The notes beneath the pieces were generated by a model. The model ran no database searches. It was not told the DNA's origin and saw nothing but the letters and a program-made list of their open reading frames with translations. A stretch of 8,795 bases of DNA. It comes from an uncultured Rothia sp. (lineage in GTDB: Bacteria > Actinomycetota > Actinomycetes > Actinomycetales > Micrococcaceae). Both the position numbers and the translations under genes were made by a program. Positions 6,813-8,795 of the stretch are shown one piece after another. Where the stretch lies: the NCBI RefSeq assembly GCF_937976295.1, contig NZ_CALJRY010000128.1, positions 1-8,795 on the forward strand, given 5' to 3'. Positions within the stretch are counted from its first letter, which is position 1; every line of letters begins with the position of its first letter.

Positions 6813-6885
6813 TGTTCTATCTGCTTTTTCTCGTGTATTGTTAAGAAATCTATGCGTGTTCCCCGCCCGGTGTGTTTCACGTGTA

Positions 6886-6932
6886 GGGCACTATGAATCT
6901 CCTGCTATGGAAATCCCATAGCCGTTTAGCCC
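6886..6932 (+). promoter_or_regulatory. Structured leader of rpsF, candidate S6:S18 autoregulatory element
   Basis: A perfect 7-base-pair hairpin (6904-6910 with 6916-6922, loop AAATC) sits 13 bases before the GGAGG of rpsF. An outer GGGC/GCCC pairing (6886-6889 with 6929-6932) could enclose it, with CCG at 6922-6924 on the 3' side of the inner stem. rpsF operons of several bacterial phyla are known to be controlled by the S6:S18 complex binding a leader helix with a CCG bulge. Whether this is that element is an inference from position and the CCG alone. Confidence 0.35.
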
Positions 6933-6949
6933 AAAGGAGGGGTTTAATC

Positions 6950-7255
6950 ATGCGTGCATATGAACTGATGGTTATCCTCAGCCCCGAGGTTGAGGACCGT
7001 GCGGTTGAGCCGTCGCTGTCCAAGTTCCTCGAGATCGTGACCAGCGAGGGTGGTTCCATCGACAACGTCGATATCTGGGGCCGTCGTCGCCTGGCATACG
7101 AGATCCAGAAGAAGTCTGAGGGTATCTACGCAGTGGTGAACTTCACCGCTACCCCCGAGACCGCAGCTGAGCTCGATCGTGTTCTGAACCTGAACGAGTC
7201 CGTCATGCGTACCAAGATCATCCGCCCGGAGGATCAGAAGATCTCCAGCAAGTAG
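6950..7255 (+). CDS. rpsF: 30S ribosomal protein bS6
   Basis: Component of the platform of the 30S subunit, where it pairs with bS18 and contacts 16S rRNA. The 101 residues are full length. Family signatures include the MRAYELMVILSP opening, DIWGRRRLAYEIQKKSEGIYAVVNF at about 41-65, and LNESVMRTKIIRP at 81-93. The start is the ATG at 6950, with a strong AAAGGAGG (6933-6940) 9 bases upstream. An in-frame ATG at 6893 would add 19 residues but would run through the ribosome binding site and leader hairpin, so it is rejected. First gene of rpsF-ssb-rpsR-rplI. Codons favour C endings (GAC, ATC, AAC), as expected for a highly expressed gene and unlike cca just upstream. Confidence 0.98.
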   Translation: MRAYELMVILSPEVEDRAVEPSLSKFLEIVTSEGGSIDNVDIWGRRRLAYEIQKKSEGIYAVVNFTATPETAAELDRVLNLNESVMRTKIIRPEDQKISSK

Positions 7256-7273
7256 TTGGTCTTGCCGGTCGGC

Positions 7274-7300
7274 TGACCCCCTAAAAATGTCAGGGGGTTG
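7274..7300 (+). other. Inverted repeat between rpsF and ssb
   Basis: ACCCCCT (7276-7282) pairs with AGGGGGT (7292-7298) around a 9-base A-rich loop, and two wobble pairs can extend the stem. There is no T run on either strand, so it is not a standard terminator. It could be a partial attenuator, an mRNA processing or stability site that sets different levels of rpsF and ssb, or chance. Confidence 0.5.
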
Positions 7301-7349
7301 CGCTGTACTGGATTCAACATACTTGTAACTCTTATCGAGGAGGCATCAA

Positions 7350-7982
7350 ATGGCAGGCGATACCGTTATTACCGTTATTGGTAATCTGACTGGCGATCCG
7401 GAGCTTCGTTACACCCCTGCGGGTGCGGCGGTTGCTAATTTCACGATCGCATCGACTCCGCGTACTTTTAACCGCCAGACGAATCAGTGGGAGGATGGGG
7501 AGACCCTGTTCCTGCGTGCGTCGGTGTGGCGTGGTTACGCTGAGAATGTTGCAGAGACCCTGAAGAAGGGTACTCAGGTTATCGCGCAGGGCCGTCTGAA
7601 GTCTCGCTCGTACGAGACCAAGGAAGGCGAGCGTCGTACTTCGTTTGAGCTTGAGGTCGAGGAGATCGGCCCGACTCTGCGTTTTGCTACTGCTCAGGTG
7701 ACTCGCGCACAGCGTTCTGCCGGAGGTAATAACTTCGGTGGCGGTGCGCAGGGTGGCTTTGGCGGTGGCGCTGGGTACAACGCTGCTGCTCAGGGCGGTT
7801 TCTCCGCTCCTCAGCAGAACAATTTTGCTGCTGCTCAGGGTAATGGTTACTCTGGCCAGTCTGGCTACTCCGCTCCGGCTGCTCCGGCGGCCCCCGCAGC
7901 TCCTGCTGCTGATCCGTGGAGTTCTCAGTCTGGTGGTAACTATGACTGGGGTAGCGGCGCCGACGACGAACCTCCGTTCTAA
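7350..7982 (+). CDS. ssb: Single-stranded DNA-binding protein
   Basis: Coats single-stranded DNA in replication, recombination and repair, and recruits partners through its C-terminal tip. The OB-fold fills residues 1-112: MAGDTVITVIGNLTGDPELRY start, ETLFLRASVWRGYAENVAETLKKG at 51-74, VIAQGRLKSRSYE at 77-89. A disordered linker rich in Gly, Gln and Ala (about 122-186) ends in Pro-Ala-Ala repeats. The acidic tip DDEPPF (205-210) is the canonical partner-binding tail, so the protein is complete. The start is the ATG at 7350, with GAGGAGG 6 bases upstream. Its place between rpsF and rpsR is the classic bacterial arrangement and marks it as the essential housekeeping SSB, not a competence paralogue. 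Confidence 0.98.
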   Translation: MAGDTVITVIGNLTGDPELRYTPAGAAVANFTIASTPRTFNRQTNQWEDGETLFLRASVWRGYAENVAETLKKGTQVIAQGRLKSRSYETKEGERRTSFELEVEEIGPTLRFATAQVTRAQRSAGGNNFGGGAQGGFGGGAGYNAAAQGGFSAPQQNNFAAAQGNGYSGQSGYSAPAAPAAPAAPAADPWSSQSGGNYDWGSGADDEPPF

Positions 7983-8020
7983 GCCGGTTTCGTTTTCCGA
8001 ATAGTAATTTATCAATCCAT

Positions 8021-8059
8021 CCCGCGGTTATCCGCCGCGGGCTCCCAACTCTAAGGAGC
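8021..8059 (+). promoter_or_regulatory. Tandem hairpins in the rpsR leader, one able to mask the ribosome binding site
   Basis: CCCGCGG (8021-8027) and CCGCGGG (8035-8041) form a perfect 7-base-pair GC stem with a 7-base loop and no T run after it. Immediately downstream, GCTCC (8041-8045) is complementary to GGAGC (8055-8059), which overlaps the AAGGAG (8053-8058) ribosome site of rpsR. Both helices can form almost together, as they share only base 8041. Base pairing is seen directly; control of translation is inferred. Confidence 0.45.
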
Positions 8060-8065
8060 ACCACG

Positions 8066-8302
8066 ATGGCTAAGGCTGAAATCCGTAAGCCCAAACCCAA
8101 GCAGAACCCCCTCAAGGCTGCTGACGTCACCGTTATCGACTACAAGGACGTCGCACTTCTGCGCAAGTTCATCTCCGACCGCGGCAAGATCCGCGCTCGC
8201 CGCGTGACTGGCGTGACCGTTCAGGAGCAGCGCAAGATCGCTCAGGCTATTAAGAACGCCCGCGAAGTTGCACTGCTGCCCTACTCCGGCGCTGGCCGCT
8301 AA
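8066..8302 (+). CDS. rpsR: 30S ribosomal protein bS18, cysteine-free form
   Basis: Binds bS6 and 16S rRNA on the platform of the 30S subunit. The 78 residues contain the family core IDYKDVALLRKFISDRGKIRARRVTGV (about 24-50) and the NAREVALLPY end. There is no cysteine anywhere, so the CxxC zinc site found near the N-terminus of the mycobacterial main-copy S18 is missing, and this S18 should not need zinc. From memory the sequence is of the Micrococcaceae type. The start is the ATG at 8066, with AAGGAG 7 bases upstream. The gap to ssb is 83 bases and holds the leader hairpins; rplI follows 20 bases later. Confidence 0.98.
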   Translation: MAKAEIRKPKPKQNPLKAADVTVIDYKDVALLRKFISDRGKIRARRVTGVTVQEQRKIAQAIKNAREVALLPYSGAGR

Positions 8303-8322
8303 AGAGAAGGAGAGACAGTAAC

Positions 8323-8775
8323 ATGGCTAAGATCATTCTGACTCAGGAAGTTTCCGGCCTCGGTGCAGCTGGCGATGTTGTCACCGTTAAGGACGGTTAC
8401 GCACGTAACTACCTGCTGCCCCGCGGCTTTGCCGTGACCTGGACCCAGGGTGGCGAGAAGCAGGTTGAGTCCATCCGTGCCGCTCGTGCGGCTCGTGCTA
8501 AGGCTTCTCTGGAAGAGGCTCAGGCAATTGCTGCGTCCCTGGCTGCTAAGCCGATTGTCGTTGCACACAAGGCTGGCGCTGACGGCCGCCTGTTCGGTAC
8601 CGTCAAGGCTGAGGCTATTGCTGAGGCTATTGAGGCTGCTGGCATTGGCTCCGTTGACAAGCGCACCATCCACCTGGGTTCCGCTATCAAGCGCACCGGT
8701 GAGTACAAGGTGACTGTCCGCCTGCACGCTGACGTTGTTGCTAACGTTGTCCTGGACGTCGTTGCTGCTGCGTAA
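8323..8775 (+). CDS. rplI: 50S ribosomal protein bL9
   Basis: Large-subunit protein that binds 23S rRNA near the L1 stalk and helps maintain reading frame. The 150 residues are complete. The N-terminal domain carries the L9 signature G-x2-G-D-x2-V-x3-GYARN-x-L-x-PRGFA (about 12-37). A long Ala/Glu/Arg-rich connecting helix (about 45-75) leads to the C-terminal domain with DGRLFGTV at 87-94. The start is the ATG at 8323, with AAGGAG 10 bases upstream and only 20 bases after the rpsR stop, so the two are cotranscribed. Only 20 bases of AT-rich sequence remain after the stop before the window ends, too few to show a terminator. Confidence 0.98.
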   Translation: MAKIILTQEVSGLGAAGDVVTVKDGYARNYLLPRGFAVTWTQGGEKQVESIRAARAARAKASLEEAQAIAASLAAKPIVVAHKAGADGRLFGTVKAEAIAEAIEAAGIGSVDKRTIHLGSAIKRTGEYKVTVRLHADVVANVVLDVVAAA

Positions 8776-8795
8776 GTAGATTTTTAGATATTTGA

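Noticed and set aside
6836..6841. TATTGT as a -10 box for the rpsF operon promoter
   Set aside because: It fits TANNNT loosely, but no -35 match lies 16-18 bases upstream, and other AT-rich hexamers nearby are equally good, so no promoter can be placed.
6893..6949. In-frame upstream ATG extending rpsF by 19 residues
   Set aside because: The extension would translate through the leader hairpin and the strong AAAGGAGG site. All known S6 proteins begin at the M-R-x-Y-E start used here.

Overview
The window is ordinary, well-conserved actinobacterial chromosome, most likely from the Micrococcaceae and probably Rothia. That placement is an inference from high G+C, the gene order and the cysteine-free S18 of Micrococcaceae type; no database was searched. 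It carries nine complete genes and one partial gene. No tRNA, rRNA, insertion sequence, CRISPR array or phage sequence was seen, and no stretch over 300 bases lacks a gene.

Left half (1-5208, minus strand). Read in the direction of transcription, the order is a NUDIX hydrolase, the lipid II flippase murJ, a single-pass membrane protein with a degenerate kinase N-lobe, a strong intrinsic terminator, then trxB and trxA (trxA runs off the left edge). This resembles the pcnA-mutT4-Rv3909-mviN-sigM-Rv3912-trxB2-trxC block of Mycobacterium tuberculosis. Here the large Rv3909-type gene and sigM are absent, and the pseudokinase and discoidin-like parts that follow MurJ in one mycobacterial polypeptide are a separate, shortened protein. 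The thioredoxin pair is set apart from the cell-wall genes by the terminator. It has its own near-perfect SigR/SigH-type (disulfide stress) promoter.

Right half (5335-8775, plus strand). cca (CCA-adding enzyme) is followed by an imperfect terminator-like hairpin and then the classic rpsF-ssb-rpsR-rplI operon. Each intergenic gap of the operon upstream of rplI carries a short inverted repeat, including a hairpin in the rpsF leader and a possible Shine-Dalgarno-masking helix in front of rpsR.

The plus strand is rich in G (and in T where sampled in cca) even across genes encoded on the minus strand, which suggests it is the leading strand. This fits oriC lying to the left, beyond trxA. The minus-strand murJ-trxA block would then be transcribed against the replication fork. 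I do not see a wholly new system. The points most worth a second look are the detached MurJ-linked kinase remnant with a possible phospho-threonine docking motif, the SigR-type promoter, the long N-terminal tail on TrxB, and the leader RNA structures in the ribosomal protein operon.
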